NCBI GenBank assembly: GCA_951812325.1
Contig: OX638294.1
Span: forward strand, 3,262,859-3,326,858
From: an uncultured Thermoanaerobaculia bacterium
Lineage (GTDB): Bacteria; Acidobacteriota; Thermoanaerobaculia; Multivoradales; Multivoraceae
DNA: 64,000 nucleotides
Direction: 5' to 3'
Under the pieces are notes generated by a model. It was not told the DNA's origin, searched no databases, and worked only from the letters and a program-made list of their open reading frames with translations. Positions 27,666 to 38,008 of the stretch are shown piece after piece. Every line of letters starts with the position of its first letter. The stretch's first letter is position 1. The translations under genes were made by a program, and so were the position numbers.

Positions 27666-28349
27666 ATGATGACCATGCGGGCAAGCAGCTCCGTCGAGGA
27701 CTACCTGAAGTGCATCTTCCGGGCCGAACAAGAGGCGCGGCAGAGCGGCGAGGACCTTGTGCCGATGGGCCGTATCGCGGCCCACCTGGAGGTGGCGCCG
27801 GCTTCGGTCACCGCGATGATGAAGACCTTGGCCGAGTCCGGCCTGATTGCGTACGAGCGCTACAGCGGCGTCCGGCTGGAGCCCGCGGGCCGCAAGCTGG
27901 CCGTGCACGTCCTCAGGCGGCACCGGCTGGTCGAACTGTTTCTCGTCAACGTGATGGGGTTCGACTGGAGCGAGGTCCACGCCGAAGCCGAGCTGCTCGA
28001 GCACGCGGTCTCGGAACGGATGATCGAGCGGATGGACGAGATGCTGGGCCATCCGGCGGTCGACCCCCACGGCGACCCGATCCCCGGCGCCGACGGCCAC
28101 ATCGAGATCGTGGACCATCCCAGCCTGCTGAAGTGCCCGCTGAACTGCACGGTCGAGGTCGTCCGGGTCACGGACCAGGACGCCGAGTTCCTGCGCTTCG
28201 CCGATCGAGAGGGTCTGGCGCCGGGAAGGTCGGTCGAGGTCGCGGCGAGGGACGAGACGGCCGGCAGCGTCGCGGTGGTCTCCGGGACCGGGCAGCTCAG
28301 CCTGGGTTTCCCGGCCGCGTCCAAGGTGCTCGTGCGGGAGGCGTCCTGA
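27666..28349 (+). CDS. DtxR/MntR family metal-dependent transcriptional regulator
   Basis: A 227-residue regulator. The N-terminal winged helix (SSVEDYLKCIFRAEQ, MGRIAAHLEVAPASVTAMMK, LAESGLIAYERYSGVRL) is followed by the metal-binding/dimerisation domain (HRLVELFLVNVMGFDW, EAELLEHAVSERMIERMD). The C-terminal FeoA/SH3-like domain starts around residue 155. DtxR-family proteins bind Fe(II) or Mn(II) and repress uptake genes; no metal transporter is adjacent, so it may act in trans. A second ATG at 27675 is possible. Confidence 0.88.
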   Translation: MMTMRASSSVEDYLKCIFRAEQEARQSGEDLVPMGRIAAHLEVAPASVTAMMKTLAESGLIAYERYSGVRLEPAGRKLAVHVLRRHRLVELFLVNVMGFDWSEVHAEAELLEHAVSERMIERMDEMLGHPAVDPHGDPIPGADGHIEIVDHPSLLKCPLNCTVEVVRVTDQDAEFLRFADREGLAPGRSVEVAARDETAGSVAVVSGTGQLSLGFPAASKVLVREAS

Positions 28350-28362
28350 AGCGCTCGTGGCC

Positions 28363-28887
28363 TTAGCCTGCCGTGTCGTCGCCGGTCGGGGTCACGACGA
28401 ACAGCGGATCGCCGCCGTCGACGGTCTGACCGATCTCGACCAGGAGTTTCTCCAGGCGGCCATCGATGTCGGACGGGATCTCGTTCTCCATCTTCATCGC
28501 CTCGAGCACGAGGACGCCCTGGCCCGCGGCGACGTGCTCGCCCTCGTCCGCGAGTACGGCGGTGACGCGGCCCGGCATGTAGGCCTCGGCCTTGAAGACG
28601 CCGTCCCCGGCCTGGTCGGCGGCGGCGGTGAAATCCCGGGACCGGGGGTCGATCACCCGCACTCTTGAGCCGTCGACGGCGTAGACGTCCTTGCCGAGCG
28701 CCCGGACGACGGCGGTCCTCTGGCGTCCGTCGACGATCATGCTCAGCACGTCCGGCCGGCCCGCGGTGGCCGCGTCGACCCGGTACTCGCGTCCGTCGAC
28801 GGCGATGGTCCAGTTGCCGTCGGCGCCGGCCTCGGCCTCGGCCTCGACCTGGACCTCACGGTCTCCGCTGGCGACGATCAGTTCCAC
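28363..28887 (-). CDS. biotin carboxyl carrier domain protein (acyl-CoA carboxylase)
   Basis: A 174-residue protein with a C-terminal biotinyl domain containing EAMKMENEI (the Lys is biotinylated) and the following hairpin GRLEKLLVEIGQTVDGGDPL. The N-terminal half has a beta-rich WTIAVDGREYRV segment, as in the linker of MCC/PCC-type alpha subunits. It follows the biotin carboxylase gene on the minus strand and should carry carboxybiotin to an acyl-CoA carboxyltransferase that is not in the window. Start GTG at 28887. In many bacteria this domain is fused to the biotin carboxylase; here it is separate, with a 157-base repeat-bearing gap in between. Confidence 0.88.
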   Translation of the reverse strand: MELIVASGDREVQVEAEAEAGADGNWTIAVDGREYRVDAATAGRPDVLSMIVDGRQRTAVVRALGKDVYAVDGSRVRVIDPRSRDFTAAADQAGDGVFKAEAYMPGRVTAVLADEGEHVAAGQGVLVLEAMKMENEIPSDIDGRLEKLLVEIGQTVDGGDPLFVVTPTGDDTAG

Positions 28888-29044
28888 TCGACCTCTACCT
28901 CTACCTCGACCTCGACTTCACGGTCTGCACCGGGTGGCGCAGTCCCGGGCGATGGCGACGTCGTTGTCCCTCCTCGGCGCACCCGGCGCGCGCACATATC
29001 GACGCGCATGCAAGCGTGAGACCTGGCATGGCCCTTGGCCAAGA
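28888..29044 (-). repeat. repeat-bearing gap between biotin carboxylase and BCCP genes
   Basis: On the minus strand the start of the BCCP gene (GTGGAACTGATC) also occurs at about 29042-29054, where it supplies the last codons and stop of the biotin carboxylase gene. Next to the BCCP start there is a hexamer-like run of GAGGTC/GAGGTA units (about 28887-28922) that would encode Glu-Val repeats. This looks like a duplicated gene start plus a slippage tract. Confidence 0.6.
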
Positions 29045-30589
<1,545 letters not shown>

Positions 30590-30685
30590 GCGAAGGGGCG
30601 ATCCTAGCGCCGAAAGGCCGAAAGAAGCCGAGAGCTCCGCGCTCGTAGAGGGTTATAGTGTCTGTCTCAATCGGAAGGAGGGACG

Positions 30686-32050
30686 ATGAGCATGGAAGGA
30701 AGCATAGGACAGGACGGCGGCAGCGAGAACTGGGGGCCTCAGGTCACCAGGAAGTCATTGATGCGGGGCGGCCTTGCGGCGCTGCTCGTGGCGCCGTGGA
30801 CGGCATCCACGCTCGGCGCCGGGGGTGGTCGGGAATCGGGCGGCCAGGATGCCGAGGCGTCGGGCCGGACCCGGGGCGCCGGCGTGACCGACGACGAGAT
30901 CGTCCTGGGAGTGTCCGCCGCCTTCTCGGGCCCGTCGCGGGGCCTGGGCGCCGAGCTCTACCGGGGCGCGACGGCGTACTTCAACCACGTGAACGCCAAC
31001 GGCGGCATCGAGGGCCGCAGGATCACCCTGAAGCTGTACGACGACGGCTACCAGCCGGACCCGTGCGTCCAGAACACGATGAGGCTCATGCTGGAGGACA
31101 AGGTCTTCCTTCTGTTCGGGTACGTGGGGACGCCGACCGTCACCCGGGTGCTGCCGATTCTCAAGAAGTTCCAGAACGAGGACATCTTCCTCTTCTTCCC
31201 CTTCACCGGCGCCCAACCGCAGCGCGAGCCGCCCTACGGTGACTTCGCCTTCAACCTGCGGGCCTCGTACAACCAGGAGACTGCGGGCCTCGTCGACAAT
31301 CTGATCCGTATCGGCAAACGGCGGATCGCGGTCTTCTACCAGATCGACGCGTACGGACGCAGCGGCTGGGCCGGGGTCAGGGCGGCCCTTCAGAAGCACG
31401 GCGAGAAGCTCGCCGGTGAAGCCACCTACAGTCGGGGCGAGAAGTTCACGGGCAGCATGAGGAAACAGGTGGAGATCCTGCAGGGCGTGTCGCCGGATGC
31501 GGTGATCTGCATCGGGGCCTACGCGGCCTGCGCCGGCTTCGCGCGCGACGCGGTGGATCTGGGGCTGGACGTTCCGATCGCCAACCTGTCCTTCGTGGGC
31601 AGCGAGAACCTGCTCAAGCTCCTGACCGAGGGACGGGAGGACGCCGGGAAGTACACGCGGCAGCTGATCAACTCCCAGGTCGTCCCGAGCTACGAGGACA
31701 CCTCGATTCCCGCGGTCAGGGAGTACCGCGAACTGATGGCCCGCCACGATCCCCAGGTTCCGGAAGAGTTGACCCGGGAGGAATACACGCCCTTCGCGCA
31801 CAGCTTCGGCAGTCTCGAGGGATTCCTCAACGCCAGGCTGCTGGCGGAGATCCTCCGGCGGCTCGGTCCGAACCCCGATCGGGCGGGACTCGAGGAAGCC
31901 GTGTTCTCCGTCCGCGACTTCGATCTCGGGATCAGCGAGAAGGTCTCGTTCGGCCCCGACCGGCGGCAGGGACTGCAGAGCGTGTACCACACCGTGGTGG
32001 AAGAAGGTCGGTTCGTGCCCCTGGACGACTGGGGGGCCAGGTTCGCGTGA
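30686..32050 (+). CDS. ABC-type substrate-binding protein (Leu/Ile/Val-BP family)
   Basis: A 454-residue periplasmic binding protein of the branched-chain amino-acid/urea type. A long N-terminus (about residues 22-46) contains a hydrophobic export segment (LMRGGLAALLVAPWTASTLG). The mature fold begins VTDDEIVLGVSAAFSGPSRG, with YRGATAYFNHVNANGGIEGR and DDGYQPDPCVQN. No permease or ATPase genes are adjacent. Instead it overlaps by 4 bases a membrane HAMP sensor, so it more likely feeds a sensory system or works with distant transport components. Confidence 0.85.
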   Translation: MSMEGSIGQDGGSENWGPQVTRKSLMRGGLAALLVAPWTASTLGAGGGRESGGQDAEASGRTRGAGVTDDEIVLGVSAAFSGPSRGLGAELYRGATAYFNHVNANGGIEGRRITLKLYDDGYQPDPCVQNTMRLMLEDKVFLLFGYVGTPTVTRVLPILKKFQNEDIFLFFPFTGAQPQREPPYGDFAFNLRASYNQETAGLVDNLIRIGKRRIAVFYQIDAYGRSGWAGVRAALQKHGEKLAGEATYSRGEKFTGSMRKQVEILQGVSPDAVICIGAYAACAGFARDAVDLGLDVPIANLSFVGSENLLKLLTEGREDAGKYTRQLINSQVVPSYEDTSIPAVREYRELMARHDPQVPEELTREEYTPFAHSFGSLEGFLNARLLAEILRRLGPNPDRAGLEEAVFSVRDFDLGISEKVSFGPDRRQGLQSVYHTVVEEGRFVPLDDWGARFA

Positions 32051-32808
32051 GCTCGGCTTCTTCCGGGGTGAGAATCCGCAGGCTGTTCCAGAAGACGCGG
32101 TTCGGGATCTTTGCGGTCTTCGGCCTGATCGTCCTGTCGACTTCGATTCTCTGCATCTACACTGTCGATACCGAGTTGACGGCCGAGTATGAGATCAACA
32201 TCCAGAACATCGCCAAGACGATTGCGGACTCGAGCGTCGGCATTCTCCTGAACCGTGACCTGGCGACGCTGCAGTCGCTGGTCGATCAGTTCCTCGATGT
32301 CCAGGGCATCGAGTACATCTACATCACCAGCGAGTCGGGGGAATTCCTGGCTCACACCTTCGTGCCCGGCATCCCGGAGGAGATTCTGGCGAGCGACCAC
32401 GGCAGCACCGAACCGGTCGAGCGGAGTCTGCCGGGCATGGGAGACTTCATCGAGGTGGGCAGCCCGATCCTGGCCGGAGTCGCCGGTACGGCGCATGTGG
32501 GCATGGACCTGGACGTCGTGGCGCTCAAGATCCAGAGGGCGATCGGACAGCAGGTCTACCTGATCTCCGTCATCCTCGTTCTCGGCGTCCTGGCCTCGAT
32601 CTGGTTCGTCAACCTGGCGGCGAAACCGCTGGCCGAACTCCTCGCCTACGCGGTGGAACTGGCCAGGGACGGAGAGAGAGAGGACCTGGCGGACCGCGAG
32701 ATCCTGTCGCGGGACGACGAGGCGGGGCATCTGGCCCGTCTGTTCCTTCACGTGGCGCGGCAGGGCGCCGGGCGGGGCCCGGCGCCGGGCGTTGGCGGTC
32801 GGGAGTAG
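32047..32808 (+). CDS. membrane sensor with periplasmic domain and HAMP, no output domain
   Basis: A 253-residue protein. TM1 (FGIFAVFGLIVLSTSILCIY), a periplasmic domain of about 130 residues (NIAKTIADSSVGILLNRDLA, IEYIYITSESGEFLAHTF), TM2 (QQVYLISVILVLGVLASIWF), then a HAMP-like segment (LAAKPLAELLAYAVELARDG to DDEAGHLARLFLHVARQ). It stops where a histidine kinase, cyclase or methyl-accepting output domain would begin. It starts with a GTG overlapping the binding-protein stop. Either it is truncated, or it is a regulatory partner that transmits ligand state to another protein. Confidence 0.8.
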   Translation: MSSASSGVRIRRLFQKTRFGIFAVFGLIVLSTSILCIYTVDTELTAEYEINIQNIAKTIADSSVGILLNRDLATLQSLVDQFLDVQGIEYIYITSESGEFLAHTFVPGIPEEILASDHGSTEPVERSLPGMGDFIEVGSPILAGVAGTAHVGMDLDVVALKIQRAIGQQVYLISVILVLGVLASIWFVNLAAKPLAELLAYAVELARDGEREDLADREILSRDDEAGHLARLFLHVARQGAGRGPAPGVGGRE

Positions 32809-32815
32809 CAGCGGC

Positions 32816-34144
32816 GTGCGGGTACCCAGAACCGTCATCGCGCTGCTCTGCACGACCCTGCAGTTGTGCTTCGGGACGGTCTACGCCTGGAGCTTCTTCC
32901 AGACCATGCTGGTGCGGCAGGCCGGTTGGACGTTCTCTCAAACGGCCTGGGCGTTCAGCATCACGATCTTCACGCTCGGCGTGTCGGCTGCGTGGGCCGG
33001 CCAGATGCTGCCGCGGTTCGGACCGAGGAAGCTGGCGGTGATCGGCAGCGTCCTGTTCTCGGGCGGCTACATCATCGCGGCGGGCGCTCTGGCGCTGGAC
33101 ATGCTGCCCCTCTTCTACCTGGGCTACGGGGTGATCGGCGGCGCCGGCATCGGGCTGGGGTACGTGACGCCGGTGGCGACGGTCGCGAAGTGGTTCCCGG
33201 AACGCAAGGGGCTGGTCACCGGCATCGTCGTCATGGGCTTCGGCGTCGGGGCGTTCCTGCTCAGCAAGGGCCTGGCGCCCCTGCTCGTCGTCCGCGCCGG
33301 CGAAGATCTGTCCCAGGTCTTCCTGTGGCTGGGCATCATCTTCGCTTGCCTGCTGATCCCGTGCAGCCTGTTGCTGAGCGATCCACCCGCCCCGGCGACG
33401 CTGCAGACCGTGGTCGCCGGGCCTTCCGGGGCGGTGCCGCCGTCGGACGAATCGACGGCGGTCAAGACGTACCTGGGATCCCAGCAGTTCGTCTTCATGT
33501 GGATCGTGTTCTTCTTCAACATCGCGGCCGGGATCACGGTGATCAGCTTCCAGTCCGAGTTGCTGCAGGAGGTCTGGGGGCTCTCGGATCCCTCTCTCGA
33601 GCCGGCGATACTCGCCGAGTACGGCGCCACGCTGATTGCGATCAGCTCGTTGTGCAACGGCATCGGACGGCTGTTCTGGGGGCTCCTGTCCGATCGCATC
33701 GGTCGGGTCAAGGTGTTCCGGATCCTTCTCGCCAGCCAGATGGTCGTGTTCGGCGTCCTGATGACGGAGACCAACCCGTGGGTCTTCTCCGCGCTCGTCT
33801 GCTATGTCCTGCTCTGCTTCGGCGGCGGCTTCGCCACCATGCCGCCCTTCGTGCTCGACGTCTTCGGCCCGAAGAAGATGTCCTCGATCTACGGCGCCGT
33901 GCTGACTGCCTGGGCCGCGGCAGGGATCGTCGGTCCGGTGTACCTGGGCTATCTGAAGGACGGGTACCCGGACCGGGCGGTCATGTACTGTTTCCTGGTC
34001 GGCATCCTGATGCTGGGCGGCGGTTTCCTGTTCTCCTATCTGTTGACCGACAACCGGATCCGCCTGGGCCGTCCGACTCTGGAGGGGACCCTCCAGGAAT
34101 ACGGGATTCCTCTCCCCGACAGGCGCCGGGAGCTCGCGCGGTAG
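32816..34144 (+). CDS. MFS transporter, oxalate/formate antiporter (OFA) family
   Basis: A protein of about 442 residues with 12 predicted TM helices. OFA hallmarks include LQLCFGTVYAWSFFQTML, WAFSITIFTLGVSAAWAGQM, GGAGIGLGYVTPVATVAKWF, PERKGLVTGIVVMGFG and NGIGRLFWGLLSDRIGR. It should exchange or import small carboxylates. The GTG at 32816 has GGGAG ten bases upstream; a TTG at 32792 overlaps the previous gene. Its place directly after the binding protein and HAMP sensor suggests a three-gene unit in which the ligand sensed and the anion transported could be related. Confidence 0.87.
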   Translation: MRVPRTVIALLCTTLQLCFGTVYAWSFFQTMLVRQAGWTFSQTAWAFSITIFTLGVSAAWAGQMLPRFGPRKLAVIGSVLFSGGYIIAAGALALDMLPLFYLGYGVIGGAGIGLGYVTPVATVAKWFPERKGLVTGIVVMGFGVGAFLLSKGLAPLLVVRAGEDLSQVFLWLGIIFACLLIPCSLLLSDPPAPATLQTVVAGPSGAVPPSDESTAVKTYLGSQQFVFMWIVFFFNIAAGITVISFQSELLQEVWGLSDPSLEPAILAEYGATLIAISSLCNGIGRLFWGLLSDRIGRVKVFRILLASQMVVFGVLMTETNPWVFSALVCYVLLCFGGGFATMPPFVLDVFGPKKMSSIYGAVLTAWAAAGIVGPVYLGYLKDGYPDRAVMYCFLVGILMLGGGFLFSYLLTDNRIRLGRPTLEGTLQEYGIPLPDRRRELAR

Positions 34145-34256
34145 AGCGCAACGCCCGAGCCTGTCGGCGCGGCGCCGGATATGCTCCCGCGTCGGCCACG
34201 GGCCGCCGGGGCCCGGCGGCCATCGAGTCCGGCTGGCGCCAGCGGTTGACTGACTG

Positions 34257-35144
34257 ATGTTCCCGACGATTCTCCGAGCGCTCCGGCCCGGGCAGTGGAG
34301 CAAGAACGTGTTCGTTCTGGCTCCGGCGGTGTTCGCCGGCGGTCTGACGGCGCCGGACACGATCAGGGCGGCCGTGACCGCGCTGGCGGCGTTCTGCGCC
34401 GCGGCCAGCGCGGTCTACCTGTTCAACGACCTGCGTGACCGCGAGCAGGACCGGCGCCATCCGACGAAGAGACGGCGTCCCGTGGCCTCGGGCGCCGTGG
34501 GCGCCGCACAGGCCTCGGTCGTCGGCGCCGGGTTGGCGGCGGCTTCCCTGGGCGCGGCCTGGACGTTGAACCACCGCACGGTCCAGCTGGTGGCCGCCTA
34601 CCTGGTGGTCAACCTCTGCTACAGCCTGTGGTTGAAGCGGATCGTGATCGTCGACGTGATGGTGCTGTCGAGCGGTTACGTGATCCGGGTGCTGGCCGGC
34701 GCCGCCGCGGTCGGAGTCGCGGTCTCTGCCTGGCTGGTGCTGTGCACCGTCTTTCTGGCCCTCTTCCTGGGCTTCTCCAAGCGGCGGCACGAGCTGGTGC
34801 TCCTGCTCGGGAGGTCGGGTGGACAGCGGTCGGTGTTGAACCACTACAGCCGGACGTTCCTGGACCAGATGATGAACGTGGTGACCGCCTCGACGTTGCT
34901 GGCCTACGCGCTGTACACCACGGCCGACGAGACGGTCGCCCGCTTCGGCGCCTACAGCCTGGTGTGGACGGTTCCCTTCGTGCTGTTCGGCATCTTTCGC
35001 TACCTGTATCTGATCCACCAGGCCGAGGACCCGAAGCGGCGCAATCCGACGGAGCTACTGCTGTTCGATCCCCCGTTCCTCGTCAACATGGGCCTCTACA
35101 GCCTGACGGTGTTCCTGATCGTCTACCTTCGGCCGGCGCCTTAG
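34257..35144 (+). CDS. UbiA-type prenyltransferase (decaprenyl-phosphate phosphoribosyltransferase-like)
   Basis: A 295-residue membrane protein with the UbiA catalytic motif FNDLRDREQDRRHPTKRRRP (NDxxDxxxD) and the second Asp-containing loop VIVDVMVLSSGYVIRVLAG. The tail GFSKRRHELVLL is characteristic of the branch that transfers phosphoribose to decaprenyl phosphate (Rv3806c-like). Eight or nine TM helices are apparent. The product may feed arabinose or another 5-carbon donor into the envelope. Its 3' end overlaps the convergent flippase-like gene by 90 bases. Confidence 0.85.
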   Translation: MFPTILRALRPGQWSKNVFVLAPAVFAGGLTAPDTIRAAVTALAAFCAAASAVYLFNDLRDREQDRRHPTKRRRPVASGAVGAAQASVVGAGLAAASLGAAWTLNHRTVQLVAAYLVVNLCYSLWLKRIVIVDVMVLSSGYVIRVLAGAAAVGVAVSAWLVLCTVFLALFLGFSKRRHELVLLLGRSGGQRSVLNHYSRTFLDQMMNVVTASTLLAYALYTTADETVARFGAYSLVWTVPFVLFGIFRYLYLIHQAEDPKRRNPTELLLFDPPFLVNMGLYSLTVFLIVYLRPAP

Positions 35145-36254
35145 CGCCAGCACCCAGGGCAGGGCCAGAAGGCCCAGGATGACGGTGAACCAGAAAGTCG
35201 CCGCGCGCACGATGACCGTCGAGGCCAGGGCGGCGTCGAGCGCGACACCCTGGCGCTCCAGCAGCAGGACCAGCGAGCCCTCGGCGGCCAGCAGGCCTCC
35301 AGGGATCATGGAGATGGCGCCGGCCATGCTTGAAGCCGCGTAGTTGAACACCGAGGCGAGCATCGGAACGGCGGGCTCGTAGTGGCGGACCACGAGCGCG
35401 CAACCGATCCCCTCGGCCGTCCAGGCCGCGGTCGAAAAGCCGAGCCCGACGAGCAACGTCCGCGGCTCGACGAGCCGGTTGAAGGCCTGGTGGATGTCGA
35501 TCAGCACTGCCGCCCGTCCCGTGCCCAGCCGGGTCTTTGCCAGCAGCGCGATCAGGCGGTTGACCACGGGCCTGAAGATCACCACGACCACCGCGGCGGC
35601 CGCGACGAGAACGACGGGTGCGACGAACGAACGCTGGCCGGTGAAGACGAGCGCCAACGACCCCAGGAGCAGCACGACGGCGAGTACGTCCACCAGCCGT
35701 TCGGTAACCACCACGGCGACGACGGGGCGAGCCCGCGGAGCCCCCAACTCGCGGGCCATCCACGCTTTCGCCAGTTCGCCGGCCTTGCCCGGCGTCACGG
35801 CCAGCAGGAAGCCGGTCAGGAAGATCGCCAGGCTGCGGCTCGGCGGCAGATGCACGTCCAGCCGGTGGAGGTAGACCTGCCAGCGCAGGAAGCGCAGACC
35901 ATAGTTGACGGCGGACAGGAGCAGCACCAGGGCCAGCACTCCGCCGTCGAAGCCTCCCATCAGGTCGCGGATGCGCTCGAAGTCGCCTGCGAATCCGAGC
36001 GCCGCGAAGGTCACGGCGCCGAGCAGGAGGACGAGCAGCAGCCCGCGTCCGATGCCGCGCAGAGGCTGGGTCGGTTCGCCGGAGCTCGGACGCTGGCGGG
36101 GGGGCGGCACGGGATGCGGAATGGACGGTAGCAGCTTGGCAGCCGTACCAACCCGTGGCGGACGGAAGTCCTGGTCGCTGTCCGGGTCGCGCGGGAAGCG
36201 GTCGAGCGCCCGCCCGGCGAGGCGCAGCGCAAGCTTGCATGGAACAGACACCAT
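35055..36254 (-). CDS. flippase-like (lysylphosphatidylglycerol synthase TM) family protein
   Basis: A protein of about 399 residues with multiple TM helices of the UPF0104/LPG-synthase TM family: LRFLRWQVYLHRLDVHLPPS, ALAIF-type helix SLAIFLTGFLLAVTPGKAGE, RPVVAVVVTERLVDVLAVVL and SMIPGGLLAAEGSLVLLLER. PGKAGE and the conserved E-R pair are typical. Members move or attach lipids and polyprenyl-linked sugars. I start at an ATG at 36254; a longer version to 36311 adds 19 residues of low complexity. The last 30 codons overlap the UbiA gene on the other strand. Confidence 0.8.
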   Translation of the reverse strand: MVSVPCKLALRLAGRALDRFPRDPDSDQDFRPPRVGTAAKLLPSIPHPVPPPRQRPSSGEPTQPLRGIGRGLLLVLLLGAVTFAALGFAGDFERIRDLMGGFDGGVLALVLLLSAVNYGLRFLRWQVYLHRLDVHLPPSRSLAIFLTGFLLAVTPGKAGELAKAWMARELGAPRARPVVAVVVTERLVDVLAVVLLLGSLALVFTGQRSFVAPVVLVAAAAVVVVIFRPVVNRLIALLAKTRLGTGRAAVLIDIHQAFNRLVEPRTLLVGLGFSTAAWTAEGIGCALVVRHYEPAVPMLASVFNYAASSMAGAISMIPGGLLAAEGSLVLLLERQGVALDAALASTVIVRAATFWFTVILGLLALPWVLALRRRPKVDDQEHRQAVEAHVDEERGIEQQ

Positions 36255-36363
36255 CCACGGCCTCGCCGCACCGCGCGACGGACGCCCATGGACCAGCACC
36301 GGCGAGAGCACTCCCCGAAGGGCCGACGGAGACGCCGCACGGGTTGCTAAGCTGATTTCATCG

Positions 36364-37917
36364 ATGTGGAGTAGCGCGAAGCGGACCGCGCGGCGTCCCG
36401 TGGCGTCGCGGATCGCGCTCTACGGTGCACTGCTCGTCGTGGTCGCCGCCTTCGTCGTGTTCCTGCCGCGCAAGCCGGCGCCGGTCTTCGACACCGCCTG
36501 GTCGGAAATCGACTACGCGGCGAACGAGGATGTCCAGCGTCTGCAGGCTCTGGTCCGGATCGACACGACGCCCGACACCGGCCGCGAGATCGACGCCGCC
36601 CGCCACCTGGCGGGGATCCTGGAGGACGCCGGTCTGCCGGTCGAGATCGAAGAGCATCCGGGTGCGAAGGCAAACCTGTGGGCGATCCTCGAGGGGACGA
36701 CCGAGGAGGCCCTCGTGCTCCACAACCACCTCGATGTCGATCCGATACGCCGTCCCCGGGACTGGTTGGCGCCCCCGTTCGAGGGCCGGGTCGATCCGCC
36801 GTGGATCATCGGGCGGGGCGTCTTCGACATGAAGAGCGTGACCGTCGCCCAGCTCGGCGCGGTGCTGGCGGCGAAGGAGCGGATGGACGAGACCGGTTGG
36901 CGCCCGGAACGTTCGCTGATCTTCCTGGCGACCAGCAGCGAGGAGACCGGCAGCGATCCGGGCACGCGCCACATCCTCGCCAACCGTCCGGACCTGACGC
37001 GCCGATTCTGGGCCGTGCTCACGGAGGGCGGCGTGCTGGAGGCGCCCTGGGCCGGAGAGGTCAAGTACTGGGGCACGTCGTTCGCCCAGAAGCAGTTTCT
37101 GGAGGTGACCGCAACGAGTCCGTCCGCCGAGCGGCTGGAGCAGCTCCGCGCCTCCCTGCTCCGGGAACTCCGTACCGCGCCGCCCACCGCCCTGGTGCCG
37201 GAAGTGAGGGCATTCGCCGCTGCCTACGGGCCGTCGCGTCATCATCCGGACTACCGGGCGGCGCTGGCCGAACCCGAGCGCGTGCTCAGCGAGCCGGAGC
37301 TCTTCGAGCGGCTGCCGGATCTGCTCAAGGCGCTGTTCCGCAACGAGGCGCACCCGTTCGCGGTCGAGAAGTCGCCGTCGGGCGGGTACGGGTTGCGGAT
37401 CGTGCTCCACGTACTGCCTGGTCTCGATGCCGACGCCGCGGCCGCCGAGCTGCTGCCCGGCCGGCTCCTGGACGGCATCGAGATCGGGCTTCACCAACGC
37501 CGGGGGGCGGCGCGGGGAAGTCCTCTCGACCACCCCGCCTACGTCCGGTTGAGGGAGTCGCTGCTCCGGCACACCGGCGTCGAGCCGGCCCGGGTCGGCC
37601 CCTACCTGCTGACCCGGTACGCCAACGACGCCCGGTTCTTCCGCCGCCACGGCATCGCGGCCTACGGGTTCACGCCGTTCATGCTCCTGTCCGTCGACAC
37701 GATGACGGTGGCGGGTCCGAACGAGAAGATCGCCCTGCCCGCGTTCGTCGAAGGGGTGGAGCTGTATCGACAGGTCGTGCTCGACCTGCTCGATGCGGCT
37801 CGGGGGCCGCATCGCCGTTCCGGGCAGGAACGAGTTGTCGACCCGGTTCATCTGCGCACGGTTCATCTGCGCGGGGGAACCGGGCCGGCCCCCGGTTCAC
37901 GGGGGGCCGCGGGGTGA
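36364..37917 (+). CDS. M20 family peptidase, membrane-anchored
   Basis: A 517-residue zinc peptidase. An N-terminal TM segment (IALYGALLVVVAAFVVFLP) is followed by the M20 metal motifs LHNHLDVDP (H-x-D), RGVFDMKS, the catalytic SSEETGSDP and LTEGG. The C-terminal domain ends with a GFTPFML segment. M20 enzymes cleave dipeptides or acylated amino acids. The ATG at 36364 puts the TM helix at the N-terminus. The last 40 residues (after about 478) are Arg/Gly-rich and probably arise from the 72-bp duplication that also formed the start of the next, paralogous peptidase. Confidence 0.88.
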   Translation: MWSSAKRTARRPVASRIALYGALLVVVAAFVVFLPRKPAPVFDTAWSEIDYAANEDVQRLQALVRIDTTPDTGREIDAARHLAGILEDAGLPVEIEEHPGAKANLWAILEGTTEEALVLHNHLDVDPIRRPRDWLAPPFEGRVDPPWIIGRGVFDMKSVTVAQLGAVLAAKERMDETGWRPERSLIFLATSSEETGSDPGTRHILANRPDLTRRFWAVLTEGGVLEAPWAGEVKYWGTSFAQKQFLEVTATSPSAERLEQLRASLLRELRTAPPTALVPEVRAFAAAYGPSRHHPDYRAALAEPERVLSEPELFERLPDLLKALFRNEAHPFAVEKSPSGGYGLRIVLHVLPGLDADAAAAELLPGRLLDGIEIGLHQRRGAARGSPLDHPAYVRLRESLLRHTGVEPARVGPYLLTRYANDARFFRRHGIAAYGFTPFMLLSVDTMTVAGPNEKIALPAFVEGVELYRQVVLDLLDAARGPHRRSGQERVVDPVHLRTVHLRGGTGPAPGSRGAAG

Positions 37918-38008
37918 CGGCGCCGGACCCCGGACGGTGGGTTGCTGCAGCACGCGGTGCGCTCCGACATCGCCAGGGCCGCGGGGTGACGGCGGCGGAC
38001 CCCGGACG
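37904..38008 (+). repeat. 72-bp-period duplication at the junction of the two M20 genes
   Basis: A 33-base segment starting GGGCCGCGGGGTGACGGCG at 37904 recurs at 37976 with one mismatch. The first copy provides the stop of gene 1 (and a GTGA-overlap start); the second provides GTG 37986 in the same frame as that first GTG. Confidence 0.85.

Noticed and set aside
32609..34360. A 583-codon minus-strand open frame
   Set aside because: Antisense to the OFA transporter, with the Gln/Asp/Arg-rich composition that results from reading hydrophobic codons backwards.
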